A DNA stretch of 64,000 nt from Glycomyces tritici (GTDB lineage Bacteria > Actinomycetota > Actinomycetes > Mycobacteriales > Micromonosporaceae), in NCBI RefSeq assembly GCF_030403505.1, contig NZ_JAUEMJ010000007.1:1-64000 (forward strand), in the 5' to 3' direction. How positions within the stretch are numbered: the first letter of the stretch is position 1; each line of letters starts with the position of its first letter. Position numbers and translations under genes: made by a program. This document shows, piece after piece, positions 33,253-43,285 of the stretch. Under the pieces are notes generated by a model. That model searched no databases, had not been told where the DNA came from, and was given only the letters and a program-made list of their open reading frames with translations.

Positions 33253-35952
33253 GTGACTTCTTCGCAATCGCGCCTGCTCCTGATCGACGGCCACTCGATG
33301 GCATACCGCGCGTTCTTCGCGCTTCCCGCCGAGAAGTTCGCCACGGACGACGGCCAGGTGACCAACGCCGTCTACGGTTTCGCGTCGATGCTGATCAACC
33401 TGCTCAAGGCCGAGGAGCCCACCCACATCGCGGTCGCCTTCGACCTCTCGCGCCACTCGTTCCGCACCGACGAGTACGCCGCCTACAAGGACGGCCGCGG
33501 CGAGACCCCGCAGGAGTTCAAGAGCCAGATCCCGATCATCCAGCAGCTCCTGGACGCCTTCGGCATCTCCTGGCTCACCAAGACCAACTACGAGGCCGAC
33601 GACATCATCGCGACCCTCGCCACCCGCGCCGGAGAGGCCGGGTTCGCCACGCTCATCTCCTCGGGCGACCGCGACGCGATCCAGCTGGTCGGCGCCGACA
33701 CGACCCTGCTCTACCCGGTCAAGGGCGTCACCGAGCTCGCCCGCTACACGCCCGAGGCCGTCGAGGCCAAGTACGGCGTCACCCCCGACCGCTACCGCGA
33801 CCTCGCCGCCCTCGTGGGGGAGAAGTCCGACAACCTCCCCGGCATCCCCGGCGTCGGCCCCAAGACCGCCGCGAAGTGGATCGTCAAGTACGGCTCGCTC
33901 GACGGCCTGGTCGCCAAGGCCGACGAGATCACCGGCAAGGCCGGCGAGAACCTGCGCGCGCACTTGGACGACGTGCTGCGCAACCACCGCCTCAACGGCC
34001 TCGTGTGCGACCTCGAACTCGAATCGGGACTCGACGACCTGGAGTGGGCCGGCTGGTCGGTCGCCGAGACCAACAGCCTGTTCGACGCCCTCCAGTTCCG
34101 CGCCCTCGGCGAGCGCCTCAACGCGAACCTCGCCTCCAAGGCCGTCGGCGCCGCCGCAGTCCCCGCCGTCGAGGTCGATCAGACCGAGGCCGCCGCGCTG
34201 GTGCCCGGCGGGCTCGCCGCCTGGCTCGGCGCCCGCGAAGGGACCGTCGCGATCGCGTTCACCGGGACCTTCGCGTCCGGGGCGGGCTCGTTCGACACGA
34301 TCGCGCTGGCCGAGGGCGGCCAGGCGCTCTGGTTCGAGCCTTCCCAGCTCGACGCCGAGGACGAGACGACCTGGGCGGCCTGGCTCGCCGACCCCGCCAA
34401 GGGCAAGGTCGTGCACGACGCGAAGGCGTTCCTGTGGGGCGCCGACGCCGCGGGCTGGCCCGAGGTCGAGGGGATCAAGGCCGACACGGTGCTCGGCGCC
34501 TACCTGCTCAAGCCCGAGCAGCGCTCGTACGCGCTGGGCGACCTCGCCATGCAGTTCCTCGGCCGCGAGCTGGAGACCCCCGAGACGCCCGCCGCCGACG
34601 GCGCGCTCGTGGGCCTGGACGCGGCGATGAACGACGATTCGGCGAAGCTCGAGGCCGACTGCGCCGCCGCGGCCGTCATCGGGGACCTCGCCGCCGAGCA
34701 GACCGCCCGGCTGGCCGACCGCCACCAGGCGCGGCTCGCCGACGAGATGGAGTTCCCGCTCGCGGGCGTCCTGGCGCGCATGGAGATCCTCGGGATCGCC
34801 GCAGACGAAGGCCACTTCGCCGACATCGAGGCCGGGTTCGCCATGCAGTCGAAGGAGGCCACGGACCGCGCCCACGAGATCGTGGGCCGCCCCTTCAACG
34901 TCGGCTCGCCCAAGCAGCTCCAGGAGATCCTCTTCGAGGAGCTGAAGATGCCGAAGACCAAGCGCACCAAGACCGGCTACACCACCAATGCCGAAGCGCT
35001 GCAGCAGCTCTACGCGAAGAATCAGCACCCGCTCCTGGAGCAGCTGCTGCGGTTCCGCGACGTCGAGAAGCTCAAGCAGATCGTCGCCACACTGCGCGCG
35101 ACCATCCAGACCGACGGACGCATCCACACCACGTTCCACCAGACCGTGGCCGCCACCGGGCGCCTCTCCTCGGCCGACCCGAACCTGCAGAACATCCCGG
35201 TCCGCTCCGAGGCCGGGCGCAACATCCGCGCCGGCTTCGTCGTCTCCGAGGGCTTCGAGTCCCTCATGACCATCGACTACAGCCAGATCGAGATGCGGAT
35301 CATGGCCAGCCTCACCGGCGACGAGGGACTGATCGACGCGTTCGTCTCGGGCGAGGACATCCACCGCGCCGTCGCCGCGAAGGTCTTCTCCGTCGCGCCC
35401 GAGGCCGTCACCGCCGAGCACCGCCGCAAGATCAAGGCCATGTCCTACGGCCTCGCCTACGGCCTGTCCACGTACGGCCTGAGCCAGCAGCTCGCGGTCT
35501 CCACCGAGGAGGCGCAGCAGCTCTCGAACGACTACTTCGCGCGCTTCGGGAAGGTCCGCGACTACCTGCACCGGGTGGTCGAGGAGGCCCGCAAGACCGG
35601 GTACACCGAGACGATCATGGGCCGGCGCCGCTACTTCCCAGACCTCACCTCCGACAACCGCCAGCGCCGCGAGATGGCCGAGCGGGCCGCACTCAACGCC
35701 CCGATCCAGGGCAGCGCCGCAGACATCATGAAGACCGCGATGCTCGGCGTCGACCGCGCGCTGCGGTCCTCCGGGCTCGCCTCGCGGGTGCTGCTGCAGG
35801 TGCACGACGAGCTCGTATGCGAGGTCGCACCCGGTGAGTCGAAGGCGCTCGAATCGCTCGTGCGCGAGCAGATGTCGAACGCCGCCGAGCTCGCGGTGCC
35901 GCTCACCGTGCAGGCCGGTTTCGGCGAGTCGTGGGAGGCCGCCGCCCATTAG
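33253..35952 (+). CDS. polA: DNA polymerase I
   Basis: The product has 899 residues: an N-terminal 5'-3' exonuclease (about 1-290, LLLIDGHSMAYRAFF), a central exonuclease-like domain, and a family A polymerase domain with motif A TIDYSQIEMRI, O-helix KAMSYGLAYGLSTYGL and motif C LQVHDELVCE. The proofreading carboxylates are missing (the expected D-x-E is AFTGTF), as in other actinobacterial Pol I, so proofreading is probably absent. It works in Okazaki-fragment processing and repair. The GTG start at 33253 lies 66 bp past the upstream terminator. Confidence 0.97.
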   Translation: MTSSQSRLLLIDGHSMAYRAFFALPAEKFATDDGQVTNAVYGFASMLINLLKAEEPTHIAVAFDLSRHSFRTDEYAAYKDGRGETPQEFKSQIPIIQQLLDAFGISWLTKTNYEADDIIATLATRAGEAGFATLISSGDRDAIQLVGADTTLLYPVKGVTELARYTPEAVEAKYGVTPDRYRDLAALVGEKSDNLPGIPGVGPKTAAKWIVKYGSLDGLVAKADEITGKAGENLRAHLDDVLRNHRLNGLVCDLELESGLDDLEWAGWSVAETNSLFDALQFRALGERLNANLASKAVGAAAVPAVEVDQTEAAALVPGGLAAWLGAREGTVAIAFTGTFASGAGSFDTIALAEGGQALWFEPSQLDAEDETTWAAWLADPAKGKVVHDAKAFLWGADAAGWPEVEGIKADTVLGAYLLKPEQRSYALGDLAMQFLGRELETPETPAADGALVGLDAAMNDDSAKLEADCAAAAVIGDLAAEQTARLADRHQARLADEMEFPLAGVLARMEILGIAADEGHFADIEAGFAMQSKEATDRAHEIVGRPFNVGSPKQLQEILFEELKMPKTKRTKTGYTTNAEALQQLYAKNQHPLLEQLLRFRDVEKLKQIVATLRATIQTDGRIHTTFHQTVAATGRLSSADPNLQNIPVRSEAGRNIRAGFVVSEGFESLMTIDYSQIEMRIMASLTGDEGLIDAFVSGEDIHRAVAAKVFSVAPEAVTAEHRRKIKAMSYGLAYGLSTYGLSQQLAVSTEEAQQLSNDYFARFGKVRDYLHRVVEEARKTGYTETIMGRRRYFPDLTSDNRQRREMAERAALNAPIQGSAADIMKTAMLGVDRALRSSGLASRVLLQVHDELVCEVAPGESKALESLVREQMSNAAELAVPLTVQAGFGESWEAAAH

Positions 35953-36196
35953 CGGGTCGAGGCGCCCGCTTGCCGGCCTTGGATGTCGTGGCTGCGGCCA
36001 CGAGTCCCGGCCCGGACTGGCGCGGCGTTATCGCGCACGGTAACCTGGGATGGCCTGGGCATGTCCGCGTCCTCAGAATGGAGTAGGACGCGTTGCCAGC
36101 GGCAAGGGCGGCCCGGGAACGAACTGCGAGCATTCGCGTCTAGCGAGGGCGCGGGCGCGAGCCCACGATTCTTACGTATCCGGAGCACCAGCCCAC

Positions 36197-37696
36197 ATGA
36201 CGAGCAGCATCGAGGCCACCTCGAGCAACGCTGAGAACAGCACGGTCGAAGAAGTCTTTTCCGACGAGGAACTCCTCGCGGCGATCGACGCGACCATCAA
36301 ATACTTCAATGACGGCGATATCGTCGAAGGTACCGTCGTCAAGGTCGACCGGGATGAAGTCCTGCTCGACATCGGCTACAAGACCGAGGGCGTCATCCCC
36401 TCGCGCGAGTTGTCGATCAAGCACGACGTGGACCCCGAAGACGTCGTCTCTGTGGGCGATCACGTTGAGGCCCTCGTCCTCCAGAAGGAGGACAAGGAAG
36501 GCCGTCTGATCCTCTCGAAGAAGCGCGCGCAGTACGAGCGTGCGTGGGGCACCATCGAGAAGATCAAGGAAGAGGACGGCGTCGTTCGCGGCTCGGTCAT
36601 CGAAGTGGTCAAGGGCGGTCTCATCCTCGACATCGGCCTGCGCGGCTTCCTGCCCGCGTCTCTGGTCGAGATGCGTCGTGTGCGCGACCTGCAGCCGTAC
36701 GTCGGCCGCGAGCTCGAAGCCAAGATCATCGAACTCGACAAGAACCGCAACAACGTGGTCCTGTCGCGTCGCGCCTGGCTCGAGCAGACCCAGTCCGAGG
36801 TCCGCACCGAGTTCCTGCACCAGCTTGCGAAGGGCCAGGTCCGCAAGGGCACGGTCTCCTCGATCGTCAACTTCGGCGCGTTCGTCGACCTCGGCGGGGT
36901 CGACGGCCTGGTGCACGTCTCCGAGCTGTCCTGGAAGCACATCGACCACCCGTCCGAGGTCGTCGAGGTCGGTCAGCCGGTCGAGGTCGAGGTCCTCGAG
37001 GTGGACCTGGACCGCGAGCGCGTCTCCCTGTCGCTGAAGGCGACCCAGGAAGACCCGTGGCGCCAGTTCGCCCGCACCCACGCGATCGGTCAGATCGTCC
37101 CGGGCAAGGTCACCAAGCTCGTCCCCTTCGGCGCGTTCGTCCGCGTCGAGGACGGCATCGAGGGCCTGGTGCACATCTCCGAGCTGGCCGAGCGCCACGT
37201 GGAGGTGCCCGAGCAGGTCGTCAAGGTCGGCTCCGACGCCATGGTCAAGGTCATCGACATCGACCTGGACCGCCGCCGGATCTCGCTCTCGCTCAAGCAG
37301 GCCAACGAGGCCTACGTCGAGAACGAGGAGCAGTTCGACCCGACGCTGTACGGCATGGCCGCGCAGTACGACGACCAGGGCAACTACATCTACCCGGACG
37401 GCTTCGACTCGGAGACCGGCGAGTGGATGGAGGGCTTCGACGAGGCCCGCGAGGAGTGGGAGCGGCAGTACGCCGAGGCCCGCACCCGCTGGGAGGAGCA
37501 CGGCAAGCAGATCGCCGAGCGCGTCATCACCGAGGCTCCCGCCAAGCCCGCCGAGGGCGAAGCGGCCCCCAAGGGTGAGAAGGGCGCGAAGAAGACGACC
37601 TCTGAGAAGAAGTCGGCTCCTTCGGCCGAGCCCCAGGGCACCCTGGCCACCGACGAGGCGCTCGCGGCTCTGCGCGAGAAGCTCGCCGGCAACTAG
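36197..37696 (+). CDS. rpsA: 30S ribosomal protein S1
   Basis: The product has 499 residues and four S1 RNA-binding domains (about 35-105, 122-188, 208-276, 293-362), each with G-x-V-x-x-I/V-x-x-F/G-x-F/L, then a Glu/Lys-rich tail ending LAALREKLAGN. Four domains with an acidic-basic tail are typical of actinobacterial S1. It binds mRNA and helps initiation. ATG 36197 was chosen over an open extension to 36050. A 244-bp leader with GC-rich hairpins precedes it. Confidence 0.97.
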   Translation: MTSSIEATSSNAENSTVEEVFSDEELLAAIDATIKYFNDGDIVEGTVVKVDRDEVLLDIGYKTEGVIPSRELSIKHDVDPEDVVSVGDHVEALVLQKEDKEGRLILSKKRAQYERAWGTIEKIKEEDGVVRGSVIEVVKGGLILDIGLRGFLPASLVEMRRVRDLQPYVGRELEAKIIELDKNRNNVVLSRRAWLEQTQSEVRTEFLHQLAKGQVRKGTVSSIVNFGAFVDLGGVDGLVHVSELSWKHIDHPSEVVEVGQPVEVEVLEVDLDRERVSLSLKATQEDPWRQFARTHAIGQIVPGKVTKLVPFGAFVRVEDGIEGLVHISELAERHVEVPEQVVKVGSDAMVKVIDIDLDRRRISLSLKQANEAYVENEEQFDPTLYGMAAQYDDQGNYIYPDGFDSETGEWMEGFDEAREEWERQYAEARTRWEEHGKQIAERVITEAPAKPAEGEAAPKGEKGAKKTTSEKKSAPSAEPQGTLATDEALAALREKLAGN

Positions 37697-37723
37697 GTTC
37701 GTCGCTCGTTTAGCTGAAATACA

Positions 37724-37770
37724 CACTGCCCGTCCCAGGCTGTTCGCCTGGGGCGGGTAGTGTTTTATTT
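37724..37770 (+). terminator. rpsA terminator abutting the coaE start
   Basis: A 17-bp stem with two G-U pairs (37724-37740 / 37746-37762) and 5-nt loop is followed by TTTTATTT. The coaE GTG begins at the next base. Confidence 0.85.
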
Positions 37771-38961
37771 GTGCTTAGAGTCGCATTGACAGGTGGCATC
37801 GGAGCCGGTAAGAGCACGGTCGCAGCGAAGCTGTCTGAGCTTGGGGCCCGCGTCGTCGACGCGGACGCCCTCTCCCGCGAGGTCGTCGCCCCGAACACCG
37901 AGGGGCTGGCCGCGGTGGTCTCCCGTTTCGGTCCCGAAGTGCTCGACGCCGACGGCGCGCTGGACCGCGCCGAACTCGCGAAGATCGTCTTCGACAGCCC
38001 GCCCGCCCGGGCGGAGCTCGAGGCGATCGTGCACCCGCGCGTTCGGGCCCGTGCCCGTCAGCTCACCGATGCCATGCCCGAGGACGCCATCGTCGTCCAA
38101 GACATTCCGCTCCTGGCCGAAACAGGTCAGGCGCCCGGCTTCCACCTCAACATCGACGTGGAAGCGCCGCGAGAGCTCAGGCTCGAACGGCTCGCCGAGC
38201 GGGGCCTGCCCCGCGCCGACGCCCTGCGCCGGATCGACGCCCAGGCCTCCGACACCGAACGCCGCGAGGTCTGCGACGTCGTCATCCACAACGGTGGCGA
38301 CCTGCACGAGCTCGAGCACCGTGTCGAGCTCCTGTGGGTCGACCGCATCATGCCGTTCGCCGAGAACCTCCGCCAGGGCCGCTATGAGCCCCGGCCCGAG
38401 AAGATCCAGCTCGTCGAGACCGACCCGGAATGGTCGCGCCGCTTCGAGCACCACGCCGCGCGCCTGCGCCGGGTCCTCGGACCGAGCGCGGTCCGCATCG
38501 ACCACGTGGGCTCCACCGCCGTCCCGGCCGTGCCCGCGAAGGACGTCATCGACATCCAGGTCACGGTGGTCGCGCTCCCGATCGTGGACGCCTTCGCCGA
38601 TGCGCTCGGCGACGCCGGGTTCTACGGCAAGGTCGCGCACGATTCGCCCAAGCCCGAGTTCCCGAACCCGCTGGACTGGGAGAAGCGCTTCTACGGCTTC
38701 GCGGATCCGGGGAACATCGCCCATGTCCACTTCCGGCCGATCGACAGCCCCGGCCAGCGGTTCGCGCTGCTGTTCCGCGACTGGCTGCGCGCCGACCCGG
38801 CCGCCCGCCGGGACTACGCGCAGGCCAAGGCCGCGCTGGCGACCAAGGTCGATGCGACCGCGGACTACACCGAGGCCAAGGAGCCCTGGTTCGACCAGGA
38901 GGGCTGGCCCCGCGCGAACCGCTGGGCCGCCGAGACCGGCTGGCACGCCCCGGTCTGCTAA
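37771..38961 (+). CDS. coaE: Dephospho-CoA kinase fused to a GrpB/UPF0157 domain
   Basis: The product has 396 residues. The kinase part (about 1-200) has the P-loop GGIGAGKST at residues 8-16 and catalyses the last step of CoA synthesis. The C-terminal part (about 213-390) is a GrpB nucleotidyltransferase-like domain (RIDHVGSTAVPAVPAKDVID). The same fusion is found in mycobacterial CoaE. The GTG sits immediately after the rpsA terminator, so coaE needs its own promoter. TAGTGT at 37758-37763 is 7 nt upstream and would give a leaderless mRNA. Confidence 0.95.
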   Translation: MLRVALTGGIGAGKSTVAAKLSELGARVVDADALSREVVAPNTEGLAAVVSRFGPEVLDADGALDRAELAKIVFDSPPARAELEAIVHPRVRARARQLTDAMPEDAIVVQDIPLLAETGQAPGFHLNIDVEAPRELRLERLAERGLPRADALRRIDAQASDTERREVCDVVIHNGGDLHELEHRVELLWVDRIMPFAENLRQGRYEPRPEKIQLVETDPEWSRRFEHHAARLRRVLGPSAVRIDHVGSTAVPAVPAKDVIDIQVTVVALPIVDAFADALGDAGFYGKVAHDSPKPEFPNPLDWEKRFYGFADPGNIAHVHFRPIDSPGQRFALLFRDWLRADPAARRDYAQAKAALATKVDATADYTEAKEPWFDQEGWPRANRWAAETGWHAPVC

Positions 38962-38978
38962 GCGGAGGTGAATGAGGA

Positions 38979-39008
38979 GGGGCCAGGCCGCACGGCCTGG
39001 CCCCTTCC
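38979..39008 (+). terminator. Terminator after coaE (possibly bidirectional)
   Basis: The perfect 12-bp arms 38979-38990 and 38993-39004 lie between convergent coaE and the gene at 39021. CTTCC follows on the plus strand; there is no long T tract. Confidence 0.7.
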
Positions 39009-39020
39009 ATACCACTGTGG

Positions 39021-40433
39021 TCAGCCGATCTTCTCGGCCAGCTCCCAAGGGATCTCGACCATCGGGAAGTCCTCATCGGACAGTTCGGCGCTGGCGACGC
39101 CGTAGAACGACATCATCTCGACCTCGCGCAGCCGCTCGCCTTCGAGGTGGTAGCGGAACGCCGAGCGGCCCCCGGCCGCTTCGGCGTCGCCGGCGACCGG
39201 GAACTCGACGACGTGCACCGCCTCGCCGTCGACGTCGTCGACCCGGAGCAGGAACGCCTGCTCCGCGATGGCGTCCGCGTCCTCGGCCTCCTCGGCGGCC
39301 ATCTCCAGGAGCCGGAAGACCAGCGATTCGACCGCGCCGAAATGGTCGGCCGCGTCCTCGTCGGCGAGCGCGTGCGCCTCCCAGCCTTCGGCGGGCGGCG
39401 ACTCGGGCAGCTCGTCGCCCTCGGCCGCGGCGGTCGCGTAGCCGCCGGGCCGGGCCAGGAGCAGCCGCTGGCCGCTCGCGTCCGACAGGTGCAGGTACGC
39501 GGTCATGGTGCGCCAGTCGATCGAGCCGCGGCCCGTCGTCACCTCGCCGTCGCCGGTGGGCACGGTCAGCTCAACCTCGGCGGTGTCCTCCCAGTTGCCC
39601 TTGCGCACCTCCGCGATCGTCGCCGCCAGCTCCTCGTCGACGGGGGCGGGCGTGACCGCCGGGCCGCCCAGGAGGTCGGCGGCCGCGAGTCCGCTCGCGT
39701 CGAACTCGACGTCGCGCAGGAAGTCCACGGCCGAGAGGCTCTCCTCGCCCGTGTTCACCTGGAAGCGGCGCAGGTTCCCGTCCGCGTCGAGCGAGTACAG
39801 CGCCTCAGGCTTCGCGCCCTGCTGGGGCGCACTCTCGTCGGTCTCGACCATGATCGGCGCGCGGAAGGAGTCGACCGGCTCGCCGTCGATGACCCCCTCC
39901 TCCCGCCACGTGGCCTGCGCCGCCAGCTCGGCGGGGTCGTCGGCCTCGGCACTGCTCAGCGTGAACAGCGAGGACGCGAGGATGTCGATGGTCGTCTCCA
40001 GCGGCGTGCCCGCGCCCGCGAGCATCTGCCGGGTGGTCCAGCCGTCCTCGGGGACGCGCAGCTCGCTGAAGGCCGCCTCGTCGTCCGCGCGGGTGGCGAT
40101 GAGGCCCGGGACGGCCTGAATCAGCCGGTGGCCGCCCTCGGCGTCCGGAACGCGCGCGTACAGCATCGGCGTCTGCCAGTCGACGAATCCGTCCGCCGTG
40201 ACCGTCTCGCCGCCGGTGGGCACGCTGATGCGCACCGCGACCGGCTCGGAGCCGTGGTTGCGCTCGCGCATCCCGGCCAGCAGCGCGGCCTCCTCCTCGC
40301 TCACGGGGCGCTCGGCGCTCGACCCGCCGGGACTGCACGAGACGGCGAACCAGCCGGCGACGGCGATCGCGACGATGATGGCCATGGCCCACATCAGGGC
40401 CGATTTCCAGGGGACTGCGGTAGTGGAGCTCAC
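39021..40433 (-). CDS. Membrane-anchored extracytoplasmic protein with duplicated domain
   Basis: The product has 470 residues with an N-terminal TM (about 12-32) running into AVSCSPGG, so it is either a signal anchor or a weak lipobox. The exported part contains two related halves: [26 protein letters not shown] at about 66 and [27 protein letters not shown] at about 290, followed by similar beta-rich regions. The layout recalls LppX/LprG-type lipid-binding lipoproteins, but this is not certain. It is divergent from uvrB. Confidence 0.68.
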   Translation of the reverse strand: MSSTTAVPWKSALMWAMAIIVAIAVAGWFAVSCSPGGSSAERPVSEEEAALLAGMRERNHGSEPVAVRISVPTGGETVTADGFVDWQTPMLYARVPDAEGGHRLIQAVPGLIATRADDEAAFSELRVPEDGWTTRQMLAGAGTPLETTIDILASSLFTLSSAEADDPAELAAQATWREEGVIDGEPVDSFRAPIMVETDESAPQQGAKPEALYSLDADGNLRRFQVNTGEESLSAVDFLRDVEFDASGLAAADLLGGPAVTPAPVDEELAATIAEVRKGNWEDTAEVELTVPTGDGEVTTGRGSIDWRTMTAYLHLSDASGQRLLLARPGGYATAAAEGDELPESPPAEGWEAHALADEDAADHFGAVESLVFRLLEMAAEEAEDADAIAEQAFLLRVDDVDGEAVHVVEFPVAGDAEAAGGRSAFRYHLEGERLREVEMMSFYGVASAELSDEDFPMVEIPWELAEKIG

Positions 40434-40511
40434 GCAGGGACCAACGAGCCGGACCGGGAAAAGTCACCGCCGATCGCGAACTGTGTCGTACCCCGGCGCT
40501 ACGGTTGGGCC

Positions 40512-42572
40512 GTGGCATTCGATATTCCGCGCGCCGAAGGGCGCTTCGAGGTGGTAGCCGACTGGGAGCCGTCGGGGGACCAGCCGACCGCGATCGCCCA
40601 GCTGACCGAACGGGTCGAACGAGGCGAGCGGGACGTGGTCCTGCTCGGCGCGACCGGCACCGGCAAGTCGGCCACGTCCGCGTGGCTCATCGAGAAGCTC
40701 CAGCGCCCCGCGCTGGTGATGGTCCACAACAAGACCCTCGCCGCGCAGCTGGCGAAGGAGCTTCGCGAGCTCCTGCCGAACAACGCGGTCGAGTACTACG
40801 TCTCGTACTACGACTACTACCAGCCCGAGGCGTACGTCGCGCAGTCCGACACCTACATCGAGAAGGACGCCTCGATCAACGAGGAGGTCGAGCGGCTGCG
40901 CCACCGCGCCACCTACTCGCTGCTGACCCGCCGCGACGTCGTCGTGGTGGCCACCGTCTCGGCGATCTACGGCCTGGCCACGCCCGCCGAGTACCTGGAG
41001 CAGGCCACCGAGGTCGCCGTGGGCCAGGAGTGGGACCGCGACAAGCTGCTGCGGCGGCTCGTCGACGTCCAATACGGCCGCAACGACGTCGCCTTCACCC
41101 GCGGTACCTTCCGGGTGCGCGGCGACACGATCGAGATCATCCCGGCCTACGAGGAGCTGGCGATCCGCATCGAGATGTTCGGCGACGAGATCGACCGGCT
41201 CTACTACCTCCACCCGATCACCGGCGACGTGGTCCGCGAGGTCGACCGGGTGCTCATCTTCCCCGGCTCGCACTACGCCACGGGCAACGAGCGGATGGCC
41301 CGCGCGATCCGCGACATCGAGGTCGAGCTCGAGGAGCGCCTCGCCGAGCTCGAAGAGCAGGGCAAGCTCCTGGAGGCCCAGCGGCTGCGGATGCGCACCG
41401 TGTTCGACCTGGAGAACATGAAGCAGATCGGCACCTGCAACGGCATCGAGAACTACTCGCGGCACATCGACGGCCGCGCCGCCGGCACCCCGCCGCACAC
41501 CCTGCTCGACTACTTCCCCTCCGACTTCGTCACCATCGTCGACGAGTCGCACCAGACCATCCCCCAGATCGGCGCGATGCACGAGGGCGACGCCTCGCGC
41601 AAGCGCAACCTCGTGGACTTCGGCTTCCGGCTGCCCAGCGCGCTGGACAACCGGCCGCTGCGCTTCGACGAGTTCCGCGAGCGCGTGGGCCAGAGCGTCT
41701 ACCTCTCGGCCACCCCGGGCAAGTGGGAGATGGAGCAGACCAAGGGCCAGTTCGTGGAGCAGGTGATCCGCCCCACCGGCCTGGTCGACCCGCATGTCGA
41801 GGTGCGGCCGACCAAGGGCCAGATCGACGACCTCATGTACGAGATCAACGAGCGCGCCAAGAAGAACGAGCGCGTGCTCGTCACCACCCTCACCAAGAAA
41901 ATGGCCGAAGACCTCACGGACTACTTCATGGACAACGGCATCCGGGTGCGCTACCTGCACTCGGAGGTCGAGACGCTCCGCCGGGTCGAGCTGCTGGGGG
42001 AGCTGCGGCGCGGCGACTACGACGTCCTCGTCGGCATCAACCTCCTCCGGGAGGGCCTCGACCTGCCCGAGGTCTCGCTGGTCGCGATCCTCGACGCGGA
42101 CAAGGAGGGGTTCCTGCGCTCGGGGACCTCGCTGATCCAGACGATCGGGCGCGCGGCCCGCAACGTCTCGGGCACCGTGCTCATGTACGCCGACAAGCTC
42201 ACCGACTCCATGAAGGCGGCGCTCGACGAGACCGACCGCCGCCGCGAGAAGCAGATCGCCTACAACAAGCTGCACGGCGTCGACCCGCAGCCGCTGCGCA
42301 AGCGCATCGGCGACATCATGGAGGACCTCTACGAGTCCGCGGCAGACACCGCGAAGCTGGTCGAAGAGGACCCGTGGGCGACCCTTCCGAAGAGCAAGCG
42401 GGAGCAGGGCGCCGGCAAGGTCCGCTCGGAGATCCTCAAGCAGCTCGATGAGCGCAACGAGCAGATGCTCGCGGCCGCAAGGGAACTCAGGTTCGAGCTC
42501 GCAGCGGCCTACCGGGACGAGATCACGGATCTGAAACGCGAACTCCGCCAGATCGACGAGGCCGGAGCGTAG
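40512..42572 (+). CDS. uvrB: Excinuclease ABC subunit UvrB
   Basis: The product has 686 residues. Walker A GATGTGKS is at about 46-53, the beta-hairpin is [11 protein letters not shown], helicase motifs include [12 protein letters not shown] and QTIGRAARN, and a C-terminal UVR motif binds UvrC. UvrB verifies DNA damage in nucleotide excision repair. The GTG at 40512 was chosen over an open upstream frame; TACGGT at 40500-40505 is 6 nt before it, which suggests a leaderless transcript. Confidence 0.97.
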   Translation: MAFDIPRAEGRFEVVADWEPSGDQPTAIAQLTERVERGERDVVLLGATGTGKSATSAWLIEKLQRPALVMVHNKTLAAQLAKELRELLPNNAVEYYVSYYDYYQPEAYVAQSDTYIEKDASINEEVERLRHRATYSLLTRRDVVVVATVSAIYGLATPAEYLEQATEVAVGQEWDRDKLLRRLVDVQYGRNDVAFTRGTFRVRGDTIEIIPAYEELAIRIEMFGDEIDRLYYLHPITGDVVREVDRVLIFPGSHYATGNERMARAIRDIEVELEERLAELEEQGKLLEAQRLRMRTVFDLENMKQIGTCNGIENYSRHIDGRAAGTPPHTLLDYFPSDFVTIVDESHQTIPQIGAMHEGDASRKRNLVDFGFRLPSALDNRPLRFDEFRERVGQSVYLSATPGKWEMEQTKGQFVEQVIRPTGLVDPHVEVRPTKGQIDDLMYEINERAKKNERVLVTTLTKKMAEDLTDYFMDNGIRVRYLHSEVETLRRVELLGELRRGDYDVLVGINLLREGLDLPEVSLVAILDADKEGFLRSGTSLIQTIGRAARNVSGTVLMYADKLTDSMKAALDETDRRREKQIAYNKLHGVDPQPLRKRIGDIMEDLYESAADTAKLVEEDPWATLPKSKREQGAGKVRSEILKQLDERNEQMLAAARELRFELAAAYRDEITDLKRELRQIDEAGA

Positions 42573-42579
42573 AACGAGA

Positions 42580-42613
42580 CGAGCGGCCCCCGCCGGAAGG
42601 CGCGGGCCGCTCG
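42580..42613 (+). terminator. Hairpin after uvrB
   Basis: The arms CGAGCGGCCC / GGGCCGCTCG enclose a further CGCC/GGCG. There is no T tract, and it may serve both converging genes. Confidence 0.65.
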
Positions 42614-42630
42614 CTGCAAGTACTTCTCGA

Positions 42631-42755
42631 TCGACGTCGCCGCTGCGCTGCCTGGTCGACGTCGTCGAAGTGCTGCTCATTCGACATCGTCGCCGTGCTG
42701 TTTATTCGACGTCGTCGCTGTGCTGCTTATTCGACGTCGTCGAAGTGCTCCACCA
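42631..42755. repeat. Five 25-bp tandem repeats across the end of the ABM gene
   Basis: Units begin TCGACGTCGTCG at 42631, 42656, 42681, 42706 and 42731 (the third has TCGACATCGTCG). The last unit lies in the C-terminal codons of the gene at 42727-43017, and the others continue past its TAA. The pattern suggests repeated duplication of the gene's 3' end. There are no spacers, so it is not a CRISPR array. Confidence 0.85.
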
Positions 42756-43017
42756 GCGGGGGCTGGGCGAAGTACGGGCCGATGGCCTCGCGCCACTTGA
42801 CGTACCGGTCGGTCTCGCGGAAGCCCTGCTCATGCGCTTCGACCGAGTCCCACTCGATGAGGAGCACGAAGCGGCTCGGCGACTCGACGCCCTGCGTCAT
42901 GCGCAACGTGCGCAGGCCCGGGGAGACCTTCACGAGTTCGCGGGCGGAGCGGTACGCCTCCTTGAAAGCGTCCTCCTGCCCGGGGGTGACCTTGATTTCA
43001 GCGACTTCGAGAACCAT
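42727..43017 (-). CDS. ABM (antibiotic biosynthesis monooxygenase)-fold protein
   Basis: The 96-residue protein is a dimeric ferredoxin-like ABM fold: VLEVAEIKVTPGQEDAFKEA, SPGLRTLRM, FVLLIEWDSVEAHEQGFRE. Members include heme-degrading and quinol monooxygenases, but many have no known activity. The C-terminus LVEHFDDVE and stop lie in the last unit(s) of the 25-bp repeat array, so duplication could move the stop codon. ATG 43017 fits the fold start. Confidence 0.82.
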   Translation of the reverse strand: MVLEVAEIKVTPGQEDAFKEAYRSARELVKVSPGLRTLRMTQGVESPSRFVLLIEWDSVEAHEQGFRETDRYVKWREAIGPYFAQPPLVEHFDDVE

Positions 43018-43145
43018 GAGCGGAGCCTTCCACAGCTGCCGCCCCAACGGCCCCAGCAGGCGTAGTGTCGAGAGTGAAGTCACATATCCGACTGGTGACA
43101 AGTCGGCTTCCGGCAGGCAGAATAGTCCCGTCTGTTCAGAATCAG

Positions 43146-43262
43146 GTATGTGGGGAGTATCCCGCAGCGCTCGCCGCTGTTAGCGTCGTCGTCAATGCAC
43201 GGGACCGCGATCGGTCCCCGGTGGCGCTGGTCCGCAGGGACCGGGAGAGACCATGTGACCCT
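43146..43262 (+). promoter_or_regulatory. yybP-ykoY (Mn2+) riboswitch
   Basis: The conserved loop sequences of this family are visible: GGGGAGTA (43152-43159), CGTCGTCA (about 43186-43193) and GAGACC (about 43247-43252), with GC-rich stems between. The element ends just before the terC ribosome binding site. yybP-ykoY RNAs bind Mn2+ and often precede TerC-family genes, which fits the downstream gene. Confidence 0.82.
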
Positions 43263-43285
43263 CCAAAGGCAAGGAAGGCAACACA

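Noticed and set aside
32839..35949. 1036-codon ORF antisense to pdtaR/polA
   Set aside because: High-GC shadow frame; polA on the other strand has all family motifs, and the antisense product is a repetitive Gly/Val/Arg/Leu string.
42631..42755. CRISPR array
   Set aside because: The 25-bp units are contiguous without spacers, and no cas genes are nearby.
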